Below, piece after piece: positions 7,592 through 15,508 of a DNA stretch of 64,000 nucleotides (its first letter is position 1; the number at the start of each line of letters is the position of its first letter). The stretch comes from Paenibacillus amylolyticus (GTDB taxonomy: Bacteria; Bacillota; Bacilli; Paenibacillales; Paenibacillaceae), in assembly GCF_001570725.1 (NCBI RefSeq), contig NZ_BCNV01000011.1, positions 186,001-250,000 of the forward strand. The letters run 5' to 3'. The notes beneath the pieces are model-generated. The model worked only from the letters and a program-made list of their open reading frames with translations. It did no database searches and was not told the origin of the DNA. Both the position numbers and the translations under genes were made by a program.

Positions 7592-9334
7592 TTAATCCTT
7601 AGAGTAGTCCCGGATACGTGGTGGGATCAGGGATACGTCTACTGGCTCGTACGAGATTTTCGGGCCTTCCTTCGACCAGCTTGCGATGGTCGTTTTCAGG
7701 AACTCTTCGTCATTACGTTCCGTAAATTCCGGTTTGTAATGCGCGCCGCGGCTTTCGTTACGCAGCAGTGCGCCCAGAGTCATCGCTTCTGCCAACTCAA
7801 TCATGTTCCACAGTTGGCGGGTGAACGCTGCGCTCGGGTTGTTCCAACCTGAGCTGTCGTACATGTTGATTTTGCCGTAACGCTCTTTCAATTCCTTGAT
7901 CTTGCCGATCGTGGCTTCAAGCTTGTCGTTGTAGCGTACAACCGTCATGTTGGCTGTCATCCACTCGCCAAGCTCTTTATGAATGACATAGGCATTTTCC
8001 GTGCCCTGCATTTTCAAGATGCCTTCGTATTTGTCGCTTTGTTGTTTGGTGTGTTTCTCGAATACGGAAGATGGGATATCAGCGGACGATTTTTTGAGTC
8101 CTTTGATATATTCAGCCGCTTTCGGTCCAGCCACCATACCACCGTAGATCGCGGATACGAGTGAGTTTGCACCCAGACGGTTCGCGCCATGGTATTGATA
8201 TTCACATTCACCAGCTGCGAACAGCCCCGGAATGTTGGTCATTTGATTGTAATCTACCCACATGCCGCCCATGGAATAATGGACTGCCGGGAAGATTTTC
8301 ATCGGGATTTTACGCGGGTCATCACCCATGAACTTCTCATAGATCTCAATGATGCCGCCGAGTTTAACATCCAGTTCCTTCGGATCTTTGTGCGACAGGT
8401 CGAGATAAACCATGTTCTCGCCGTTCACACCCAAGCCCATATCTACGCAGACGCTGAAAATTTCACGAGTCGCGATATCACGCGGAACCAGGTTACCGTA
8501 GGACGGATACTTTTCTTCAAGGAAGTACCACGGCTTGCCGTCTTTGTACGTCCAGATTCGTCCACCTTCCCCACGCGCAGATTCGGACATCAGACGCAGC
8601 TTGTCATCTCCTGGAATGGCTGTCGGGTGAATCTGAATGAACTCCCCGTTGGCGTAATTTACACCTTGCTGATACACGGCACTTGCCGCTGTACCTGTGT
8701 TAATTACAGAGTTGGTCGTTTTACCGAAGATGATACCCGGACCACCGCTCGCCAGAATAACTGCTTCTGCCGGGAAGGTCTGTACTTTCATCGTTTTCAG
8801 ATCCTGAGCTACGATCCCGCGACATACGCCTTCATCATCCAAAACTGCCTGCAGGAATTCCCAGTTCTCATATTTCGTAACCAGGCCCGCTGCTTCCCAG
8901 CGACGCACCTGCTCGTCTAATGCATAGAGCAATTGTTGCCCTGTTGTCGCTCCGGCAAACGCCGTACGGTGATGCTTTGTTCCCCCGAAACGACGGAAAT
9001 CAAGCAAACCTTCCGGTGTCCGGTTGAACATTACGCCCATACGGTCCATCAAGTGAATGATGCCAGGTGCTGCTTCGCACATCGCTTTAACAGGAGGTTG
9101 GTTCGCAAGGAAGTCACCGCCGTATACCGTATCGTCAAAGTGTACCCATGGGGAGTCACCCTCACCCTTGGTATTTACCGCTCCGTTAATGCCGCCTTGT
9201 GCGCATACAGAGTGGGATCGTTTAACAGGAACCAGTGAAAATAAATGAACATGGACTCCGGCTTCAGCCGATTTGATCGCCGCCATCAAGCCTGCGAGAC
9301 CGCCGCCCACAATAATTACATTCGTTGATGCCAT
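7592..9334 (-). CDS. sdhA: Succinate dehydrogenase flavoprotein subunit
   Basis: 580 residues, full length. The N-terminal FAD-binding motif is VIIVGGGLAGLMAAI. HSVCAQGGINGAVN is the conserved region around the covalent-FAD His. The active-site region includes HPTAIPG and SESARGEGGRIW, and GGMWVDYNQMTNIPGLFAAGE is the conserved C-terminal FAD motif. It oxidises succinate to fumarate at the inner face of the membrane. ATG at 9334 with AAGGGAG upstream. It follows sdhC by 43 nt; sdhB follows after a 414-bp gap. Confidence 0.96.
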   Translation of the reverse strand: MASTNVIIVGGGLAGLMAAIKSAEAGVHVHLFSLVPVKRSHSVCAQGGINGAVNTKGEGDSPWVHFDDTVYGGDFLANQPPVKAMCEAAPGIIHLMDRMGVMFNRTPEGLLDFRRFGGTKHHRTAFAGATTGQQLLYALDEQVRRWEAAGLVTKYENWEFLQAVLDDEGVCRGIVAQDLKTMKVQTFPAEAVILASGGPGIIFGKTTNSVINTGTAASAVYQQGVNYANGEFIQIHPTAIPGDDKLRLMSESARGEGGRIWTYKDGKPWYFLEEKYPSYGNLVPRDIATREIFSVCVDMGLGVNGENMVYLDLSHKDPKELDVKLGGIIEIYEKFMGDDPRKIPMKIFPAVHYSMGGMWVDYNQMTNIPGLFAAGECEYQYHGANRLGANSLVSAIYGGMVAGPKAAEYIKGLKKSSADIPSSVFEKHTKQQSDKYEGILKMQGTENAYVIHKELGEWMTANMTVVRYNDKLEATIGKIKELKERYGKINMYDSSGWNNPSAAFTRQLWNMIELAEAMTLGALLRNESRGAHYKPEFTERNDEEFLKTTIASWSKEGPKISYEPVDVSLIPPRIRDYSKD

Positions 9335-9377
9335 TGCTGTTCACTCCCTTATAAGTCAGCATTTATACGCTAAATGC

Positions 9378-10046
9378 TTAAATTAGAACTGTTTTAACTG
9401 CGTCAATCATCGAAGTAGCTGTCTGGAAATCAATGCTCCGGAAAGCAAATAGTGAAGCAATAAACATGATGGAAACGATAGCGAACAAACTCATACATAC
9501 GTAAGAGGATACACGCTGCGCACGCGGACCAACTGTAATCCCCCAGCTAACGAGGAACGACCACAGGCCATTGGCAAAGTGATATGAAGCCGCAACCACA
9601 CTGATCATATATATCGCAAAGGTTATCGGATTCGTCACCGCATCATGTATGACGCCGCCAATCTCTTCATGGGATACGTTACCCAGTGCAATCTGTACCC
9701 GCGTCTCCCATACATGCCAGATGACGAATACAAACGTAATGATACCGCTTACCCTCTGCAACGTGTAGCGCCAGTTGCGCTCATTACCGTAACGCCCAAC
9801 GTTAGGCTTGGCCTGATAGGCAATGTAAAGACCATAAACACCGTGATAGAACAACGGCAGCCAAATGAGTGTCGCCTCAATTACAATAACAAGAGGCAAA
9901 CCGTTCAGAAATGCAACGGCACCATAAAAAGCTTCTTTGCCGCCTTCAACTGCTGTGAAGTTCGTCACCAAGTGCTCAATAAAGAACAGACTGAGCGGAA
10001 TGACGCCAAGCAAGGAGTGCAGCTTTCTGGAGTAAAACCCTTTCAT
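9378..10046 (-). CDS. sdhC: Succinate dehydrogenase cytochrome b558 subunit
   Basis: 222 residues with five hydrophobic segments, the form of single-subunit, two-haem SdhC anchors. FYSRKLHSLLGVIPLS at the N-terminus is the hallmark of Bacillus-type SdhC, and several His residues in the membrane segments (for example HLV and WHVWE) can ligate haem b. It anchors SdhAB and reduces quinone. The ATG at 10046 is chosen because the protein then begins like B. subtilis SdhC and AAAGGGG lies about 10 nt upstream; in-frame ATGs at 10085 and 10097 are possible. First gene of sdhCAB, divergent from a LysR gene. Confidence 0.92.
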   Translation of the reverse strand: MKGFYSRKLHSLLGVIPLSLFFIEHLVTNFTAVEGGKEAFYGAVAFLNGLPLVIVIEATLIWLPLFYHGVYGLYIAYQAKPNVGRYGNERNWRYTLQRVSGIITFVFVIWHVWETRVQIALGNVSHEEIGGVIHDAVTNPITFAIYMISVVAASYHFANGLWSFLVSWGITVGPRAQRVSSYVCMSLFAIVSIMFIASLFAFRSIDFQTATSMIDAVKTVLI

Positions 10047-10099
10047 AAAATGTCGATCCCCTTTCGCTAAATACAACGTTTTCATAAATGATTTCACTT

Positions 10100-10180
10100 A
10101 TCGTGACACGAATCCTTTTCCATGAAAAGGTTCGACAAATTGTTCCGTTTTCGCCAGGTGTGAACAACTTGTGTCACGAT
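10100..10180. promoter_or_regulatory. Paired inverted sites in the sdhC leader
   Basis: ATCGTGACAC at 10100-10109 is repeated in inverse orientation (GTGTCACGAT) at 10171-10180. Between them is a perfect hairpin CCTTTTC-cat-GAAAAGG (10115-10131). They lie 54-134 nt upstream of the sdhC start and could form a leader stem or be a spaced protein-binding pair. The function is inferred. Confidence 0.4.
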
Positions 10181-10232
10181 TCATGTTACTCCTTTTTTTC
10201 TTATAAGGGAATTGCAATATAATTATTAAATG

Positions 10233-10251
10233 TTATAACCTATAGGTATAA
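10233..10251. promoter_or_regulatory. LysR-type operator candidate upstream of sdhC / LysR gene
   Basis: A near-palindrome TTATAACCTATAGGTATAA with AT-rich half-sites around CCTATAGG. It is about 100 bp upstream of the LysR start, in the divergent region with sdhC, the usual place for a LysR auto-regulatory site. Confidence 0.4.
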
Positions 10252-10348
10252 GCAGTGAAACATTGGGTTTACAGGCCATACAACATGGAAAACGATTAAG
10301 CAAGGGCAAGAATCACACTCATCACTCATGGAAAAGAGGTCGTAATTC

Positions 10349-11272
10349 ATGTTCGAAGAGTTAAACGCATTTGCAGCGGTCGTGGAGCAGTCCAGTCTGA
10401 ACCGTGCATCCAAGTTACTGAACTTGTCCCAACCCGCACTCTCACGCAAAATTGCTAAATTGGAGGATGAACTCGGGGTTGCCCTATTCCACCGCCGGGG
10501 CAAACGGCTGGAGTTAACCAGTGTGGGCCAGCTCGCCTATACGTTCGCGGTAGAACAGAAGCAGCAGCAACAGAAGTTCCTGACGATGCTCGCCCAGTAT
10601 AAGGATGAAGAACAGAGCACCATTACACTCGGCGCAAGCCTGACGACGCTTCAAACCACATTACCGCCTCTCGTTAATGCCTTTATGGAGAAACATCCGA
10701 ATGCCGAACTGAAATTGTTGACGGGGAAAACGCATGAGATTGTCTCTTTTGTACGTGACAAAAAAGCCGATGTGGGTATTGTTGCTTCTTCCATCAGCGA
10801 AGTAGGGCTTAACTGTGTGCCGCTCTTTGACGATCATCTGGAGCTGGTAGTGCCGCTCACGCACCCTTTGTCCGGCAAGGAAGCCGGAATGGAGCATTTG
10901 CAGGATCTGCCGATGATCACGTTCTCCAAAGGCACCTGGTACCGCAAATTAACGGACGACCTCTTCCAGCGCTGTGCCGTGATGCCGGATATTCGTATGG
11001 AGATTGATTCCTTCGAAGCGATCATCCGACTTCTGCCTTCCGCCAAAGCCGCTGCTCTATTACCCAAGTCATATCTCCGTCCACAATTGCTCGCGGACAA
11101 CGATCTGGTTTCTGTTCATTTGCCACAACTACAACAGACCCGAAGAACTACCTGCATGATCTATGGGGAAAAGGAAGACCTCAGTGAGACCTCCAGACAA
11201 TGGGTCAAGGAGACGGCTGCACTCTTTACAGCAAAGGCGCCATTGCCCTCACGGAGGACTACGACGCCTTAA
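10349..11272 (+). CDS. LysR-family transcriptional regulator divergent from sdhC
   Basis: 307 residues. The HTH is at residues 1-60 with ASKLLNLSQPALSRKIAKLE. The effector domain follows. ATG at 10349 with AAAGAGG about 9 nt upstream. It is divergent from sdhCAB across 302 bp with a LysR-like palindrome between them, so control of succinate dehydrogenase, perhaps in response to a TCA-cycle metabolite, is a reasonable inference. It does not resemble CcpC closely enough to name. Confidence 0.88.
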   Translation: MFEELNAFAAVVEQSSLNRASKLLNLSQPALSRKIAKLEDELGVALFHRRGKRLELTSVGQLAYTFAVEQKQQQQKFLTMLAQYKDEEQSTITLGASLTTLQTTLPPLVNAFMEKHPNAELKLLTGKTHEIVSFVRDKKADVGIVASSISEVGLNCVPLFDDHLELVVPLTHPLSGKEAGMEHLQDLPMITFSKGTWYRKLTDDLFQRCAVMPDIRMEIDSFEAIIRLLPSAKAAALLPKSYLRPQLLADNDLVSVHLPQLQQTRRTTCMIYGEKEDLSETSRQWVKETAALFTAKAPLPSRRTTTP

Positions 11273-11282
11273 CTTTAATCTG

Positions 11283-11336
11283 ATCAGCCAGGCTCCCATT
11301 TTTAATCATCTTAACTTATCAGCTCTCCTGGCTGAT
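11283..11336. terminator. Long inverted repeat between LysR and ktrA 3' ends
   Basis: A perfect 10-bp inverted repeat ATCAGCCAGG / CCTGGCTGAT with a 34-nt AT-rich loop. It lies between the convergent LysR and ktrA genes and overlaps the last codons of ktrA. There is no clear T-run, so it is only a possible bidirectional terminator. Confidence 0.4.
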
Positions 11337-11990
11337 AACCTCCTCTTCAAACCGTTCAATATCTGCATTATTACCGATAATGACCATAATATCCCCCATT
11401 TGAAGCGAGTCCAGTGCTGTCGGAGCAATAATGACCCCGGCTTCTTTCTGTAACGCCACAATGCTGCAACCAAAGCGTACACGTGCATTGAGGGTTGAAA
11501 GTGTTTTGTTGTGCAGACAGGCGGGAACCTTCATCTCGACAATACTGTAGTCATTGGATAGTTCAATGTAGTCAAGCAAGTTCGGGGTAACCAGCTGATG
11601 GGCAACCCGAATGCCCATATCCCGTTCAGGGTAGACGACACGATCGATCCCCAGCTTATCCAGTGCTCGTCCGTGAAGGACGGATATGGCCTTGGCCACG
11701 ACCGTCTTGACGCCCAGTTCTTTTAACAAGATCGCGGTGAGAATGCTCGTCTGGATATCATCCCCAATGGCAACGATGCAGCAGTCAAAATTACGAATCC
11801 CCAGGGAGCGCAGCACTTCCTCATCTGTGGCATCGGCTACAACGGCATGGGTGACCAATTCACTCATGTCTTCGACGACTTCTTCATTTTTATCGATCCC
11901 GAGCACCTCGTAGCCGAGTTCCATTAATTCCTGTGCCAGACTGGAGCCAAACCGTCCGAGCCCAATCACCGCAAACTGCTGTGTTTTCAT
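11319..11990 (-). CDS. ktrA: Ktr/Trk potassium uptake regulatory subunit (RCK protein)
   Basis: 223 residues. The N-terminal Rossmann fold begins FAVIGLGRFGSSLAQEL (GxGxxG), with an acidic ID at the end of strand 2 for nucleotide binding; the C-terminal half is an RCK_C domain. KtrA/KtrC proteins form a cytosolic octameric ring under the KtrB/KtrD membrane channel. They gate K+ uptake with ATP/ADP and, by family, c-di-AMP bound at RCK_C. It is 54 nt downstream of the channel gene on the same strand, so they are probably one operon. The A/C paralogue cannot be distinguished from sequence alone. Confidence 0.9.
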   Translation of the reverse strand: MKTQQFAVIGLGRFGSSLAQELMELGYEVLGIDKNEEVVEDMSELVTHAVVADATDEEVLRSLGIRNFDCCIVAIGDDIQTSILTAILLKELGVKTVVAKAISVLHGRALDKLGIDRVVYPERDMGIRVAHQLVTPNLLDYIELSNDYSIVEMKVPACLHNKTLSTLNARVRFGCSIVALQKEAGVIIAPTALDSLQMGDIMVIIGNNADIERFEEEVISQES

Positions 11991-12044
11991 TGTTCTTCAC
12001 GAACCCCTTATCCAAATCAATTTCATAACTCACTAAAAATGGAT

Positions 12045-13385
12045 TCATCCAATAATCATTTTGCCTTCCGGATACCTGTATAACTCTTTACCCTTTTTCT
12101 GCCCAAGTGCATACGCTAATGTAATGGGTCCGAGCCTTCCTGCGAACATTGTAAAACAGATCAGGAGCTTCCCGATGGTGGTCAGCTTCAGCGTTAGTCC
12201 GAGTGATAATCCCACGGTGCCAAAGGCAGATGTCGTTTCAAATAAAATCATCATAAAGCTGGCTTCTTCTGTGGTACTCAGCGCCATCGTTACGGCTATG
12301 ATGAACAAGAGCGCCAGCAATGTAATGGTAAGCGCCTTGAAAATCCGTTCCTGTACAAGCCGGTAGCGGAAAAATACGATATCTTCACGTCCACGCATCA
12401 TGGCGATGACTGCGCCAGCCATAATCATAAATGTCGTCGTTTTGATCCCGCCTCCGGTTGAGCCCGGTGAAGCACCGATGAACATCAAAATGATGATAAA
12501 GAACTGCGTTGCCTGCCTGAGCCCGGCAATGTCTACCGTATTGGCCCCTGCAGTTCGCGGTGTAACTGACTGGAAAAACGAACCGAGTATTTTGCCACCC
12601 CAGTTCAGACCACCGAGCGTCCGGGGATTGCTGAATTCGAATACGAAAATAACGAGTGCACCAAACACAATCAACAATCCAGTCATCAATAGTACCACTT
12701 TGGAATGTAGAGACAGCTTCCGCGTTTTGCGGTAATCCACCAGATCAGACAGCACTACAAAACCGATACCACCAGCGACAATCAGGAACATGGCTGTAAA
12801 ATTCACCAGCGGGTCATATACATATCCGGTCAGACTGCGGAAATCCCCAAACATATCAAAGCCCGCATTGTTGAACATCGAAATCGCATGCCAGTAACCG
12901 TAATAGATCGCCTGTCCGATTGGCATGTCGAACGACCAGCGAATGGCAAAGAGCGTACCACATATGCCTTCGAGAATGAGTGAGTAGATCACAACTTTAC
13001 GAATCAGTCGAACGATGCCCTCCATCGTGCTCTGATTCATCGCTTCCTGTAGAATCAGCCGCTCCCTAAGCGAGATCCGCCGTTTGAACGCAATGGCAAC
13101 CAACGTAGACATCGTCATGAAGCCAAGTCCGCCAATCTGAATCAGAATCGCGATCACAACCTGACCCAGCACCGAAAAATGAGTCCCTGTATCGACCACA
13201 ACCAAACCGGTGACACATACGGCAGAAGTTGCCGTAAAGAGCGCATCAATAAAGGCAAGGCTCTCACCGTTACGGCTGGATGCCGGAAGCATTAATAAGA
13301 GTGTACCTACCAATATGATGCCAGCAAACCCTAACACAAGAATACGTGGTGGCGATAATCGCATCCATTGAACATTCAGTTTCAC
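12045..13385 (-). CDS. ktrB: Ktr/Trk-type potassium channel subunit
   Basis: 446 residues, highly hydrophobic, built of four membrane-pore-membrane repeats as in TrkH/KtrB. Filter-region glycines appear in AVCVTGLVVVDTG, NNAGFDMFGDF, GSTGGGIKTTT and AFGTVGLSLGL. It carries K+ (with Na+ dependence in KtrB) across the membrane together with the RCK protein encoded just downstream. Start is uncertain. GTG at 13385 has GAGGTGG about 11 nt upstream; the alternative GTG at 13400 overlaps that site and lacks its own. A terminator-like hairpin lies in the leader. Confidence 0.9.
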   Translation of the reverse strand: MKLNVQWMRLSPPRILVLGFAGIILVGTLLLMLPASSRNGESLAFIDALFTATSAVCVTGLVVVDTGTHFSVLGQVVIAILIQIGGLGFMTMSTLVAIAFKRRISLRERLILQEAMNQSTMEGIVRLIRKVVIYSLILEGICGTLFAIRWSFDMPIGQAIYYGYWHAISMFNNAGFDMFGDFRSLTGYVYDPLVNFTAMFLIVAGGIGFVVLSDLVDYRKTRKLSLHSKVVLLMTGLLIVFGALVIFVFEFSNPRTLGGLNWGGKILGSFFQSVTPRTAGANTVDIAGLRQATQFFIIILMFIGASPGSTGGGIKTTTFMIMAGAVIAMMRGREDIVFFRYRLVQERIFKALTITLLALLFIIAVTMALSTTEEASFMMILFETTSAFGTVGLSLGLTLKLTTIGKLLICFTMFAGRLGPITLAYALGQKKGKELYRYPEGKMIIG

Positions 13386-13403
13386 TTGAGTATCATCCAC
13401 CTC

Positions 13404-13438
13404 TGCTAAAATGAAAATAACTCCACACCCCGTGGAGC
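13404..13438 (-). promoter_or_regulatory. Terminator-like hairpin in the ktrB leader
   Basis: On the minus strand: CTCCAC GGGGT GTGGAG followed by a U-rich tail (TTATTTTCATTTT), ending about 20-50 nt before the ktrB start. It could act as an attenuator. No c-di-AMP (ydaO) riboswitch motif was found upstream. Confidence 0.4.
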
Positions 13439-13810
13439 CTTCTTCATCTGAAATGCTGTTTCCAAACGTTAAACATGTATGATTCAGATTAAAACGACAT
13501 ATATAATGAAGTTGGAATATAATCTATTCGTTCCCTTGTTGGGCGAAAGACATGCGAATCGTTGCACATTTGTTTCAAAATTATAAGCGCTGCGGCGTTT
13601 GCAGACAAAACGTTTTTTGTGTAAATCGGATCGAATTCAGCCAAAAAGGGAAAAACTCAGATATGGCGACGGATGGATCAGATTCTTTCGATCCTTTTCA
13701 TTCATTTTCAAGGATTTACACCTGTTTTCGTTACATCATTGGCATTCGGGCATCGCCCTGTGCTATGTTTACTTTAATATCCATATTAGATTAAGGAGGA
13801 ACACCATTAC
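13439..13810. other. Divergent promoter region ktrB / CPBP protease
   Basis: About 370 bp with no convincing gene. It should hold promoters for ktrB (minus) and the CPBP protease (plus). A good ribosome site AAGGAGG precedes the CPBP start. No known RNA motif was recognised. Confidence 0.4.
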
Positions 13811-15508
13811 ATGAATCCCTTAGGGAAGCCTTTGCTACTCAAGGCTAACTTCAAGCGTCTGGGGTTGCTTGCGGCGATCGGCCTGATTCTATTTTTTGTA
13901 TTTCAGATCTTTCCTGCTACCTCATCGCAAACCACAGAAATTTCGTCTACGTCCTTCATAACCAAGGAGCAGGCGACGCAATCCGCACGATCTTTCGCAG
14001 CTTCTGTGGATGACTATACACTGCCAAATGATGCTGGAAACACCCTGGTAACCTACCAGACACATTCCGATATTTACGGGTATATGGCCAAAACGAAACA
14101 ACTCGACGCCTATAACCAGAAATGGGAAACAGCCTATCCTTACGATGTATACCGCGTTCGTTTGCCTGATCAGGACAAAGGCGGTTATCTTCATGTTGAC
14201 GTACATATGAAAACAGGAAAAGTGGTCGGCTTCAAACGAGAACTCCCTTCTTCCCTCTATACCGCTATTGAGGCGGAAGAAAGCACTGGGAAAGTGACCA
14301 CATCGCAAGTGCTTGCCGAAGGCAATATGTCTCTAGACGAGAAAGAACAGCTTGCGGCTGGCGTTCTGGCCGAATTCGGTTATGAAGTGCCGACACTTCA
14401 ACTGGATACTCGCGATGGTGAAGCGGGACTGAAGTATACAGATTCTGAAAAAACGATTGGAGACTCCAAGCTTGAACTGAACTTTACGTTTGAAGAGGGT
14501 GCGGTACGATCGTTCGATCCTGGCTTCTCGGTCCCTGAATCCCATACCGATTATGTGAAAGCTCAGACGCGTCAAGCCAACTGGATGACCTATGGCGGCT
14601 ATGCATTCCTGACCCTTGTTCTGGGCGTGCTGGCCATTATCTATAGCATTCTGACCCGAACACATACGTCTTTCAAACGCGGGATCATTCTCTCGCTGGT
14701 GTATTTCGCAGCTTCGGTGATTGGCACGCTGAACATGATTCCTCTGCTTCAGGCACAAGGATTCTCCAACTTCATGTTAGCGTTCCTGATGTTATTTCAG
14801 ATAGGCATTACACTGGTCATGAGTGCAACCATCTATCTATCCCTCGTTGCCGGTGACGGCATGTGGCGTAAAATAGGTCTGAACCCTTGGCCTCGTGCCA
14901 AAGAACCGGGATACGGAAAATATGTACTTCACAGTATGTATGCTGGTTACCTGTGGGCATTCATTCTGCTGGGTGTGCAATCCATCCTTTTCTTCATTCT
15001 GGAGAAGAGCATTGGCACATGGTCAACAACGTCAGCAGATCAATCTACATTTAATATGACCTATGCCTGGCTTTTCCCGATTATGGCCTGGATGGCCGGT
15101 ATTGGTGAAGAAGCCGTATACCGACTGTTCGGCATTCGTATGATGCAGAAGATTGTGCGTAACACATTTATTGCATGTCTGATTCCAACCATCATTTGGG
15201 CACTGGGACACACCTTGTATCCGATCTACCCGGTAATCACCCGTCCCATTGAGCTGATGGTGATTGGATTGCTGTTCAGTCTGATCATGCTGCGTCACGG
15301 CTTCATCGCCGTTGTATTCGCCCATGTGATCTTCGACAGCTTATTGATGGGACTCAGCCTGATCTTTATGGGCGATGCCCTGAATATGGCTGCTGGACTC
15401 TTCTGGATCGTACTCCCGGCCATCGTTGGTTATGTGGTCTACAAATTCAATCCAAAACAAAAAGAGAAGCCGTATGTTACGACTCCTCATCCCGAAGTGC
15501 TGCAATAA
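13811..15508 (+). CDS. CPBP-family intramembrane metalloprotease with long extracytoplasmic domain
   Basis: 565 residues. One N-terminal membrane segment (about 18-38) is followed by a roughly 220-residue polar region, then a cluster of hydrophobic segments from about residue 260. The C-terminal CPBP (Abi/CAAX-type) domain carries the motif GEEAVYRLFGIR (EExxxR), then LGHTLYP and FAHVIFD, the three motifs that supply Glu/His metal and catalytic residues. Family members cleave or process membrane peptides or act in self-immunity; the substrate here is unknown. The polar N-terminal part probably faces outside. ATG at 13811 with AAGGAGG upstream. The last 32 bp overlap the 3' end of uvrC on the other strand. 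Confidence 0.85.
   Translation: MNPLGKPLLLKANFKRLGLLAAIGLILFFVFQIFPATSSQTTEISSTSFITKEQATQSARSFAASVDDYTLPNDAGNTLVTYQTHSDIYGYMAKTKQLDAYNQKWETAYPYDVYRVRLPDQDKGGYLHVDVHMKTGKVVGFKRELPSSLYTAIEAEESTGKVTTSQVLAEGNMSLDEKEQLAAGVLAEFGYEVPTLQLDTRDGEAGLKYTDSEKTIGDSKLELNFTFEEGAVRSFDPGFSVPESHTDYVKAQTRQANWMTYGGYAFLTLVLGVLAIIYSILTRTHTSFKRGIILSLVYFAASVIGTLNMIPLLQAQGFSNFMLAFLMLFQIGITLVMSATIYLSLVAGDGMWRKIGLNPWPRAKEPGYGKYVLHSMYAGYLWAFILLGVQSILFFILEKSIGTWSTTSADQSTFNMTYAWLFPIMAWMAGIGEEAVYRLFGIRMMQKIVRNTFIACLIPTIIWALGHTLYPIYPVITRPIELMVIGLLFSLIMLRHGFIAVVFAHVIFDSLLMGLSLIFMGDALNMAAGLFWIVLPAIVGYVVYKFNPKQKEKPYVTTPHPEVLQ

Noticed and set aside
13552..13794. 80-residue plus-strand reading frame upstream of the CPBP gene
   Set aside because: No ribosome site, no domain and a composition like non-coding DNA; it lies in a divergent promoter region.
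13386..13810. Possible c-di-AMP (ydaO) riboswitch upstream of ktrB
   Set aside because: KtrAB genes are often under this riboswitch, but none of its conserved sequence blocks could be found on the minus strand. Only a short terminator-like hairpin is present.
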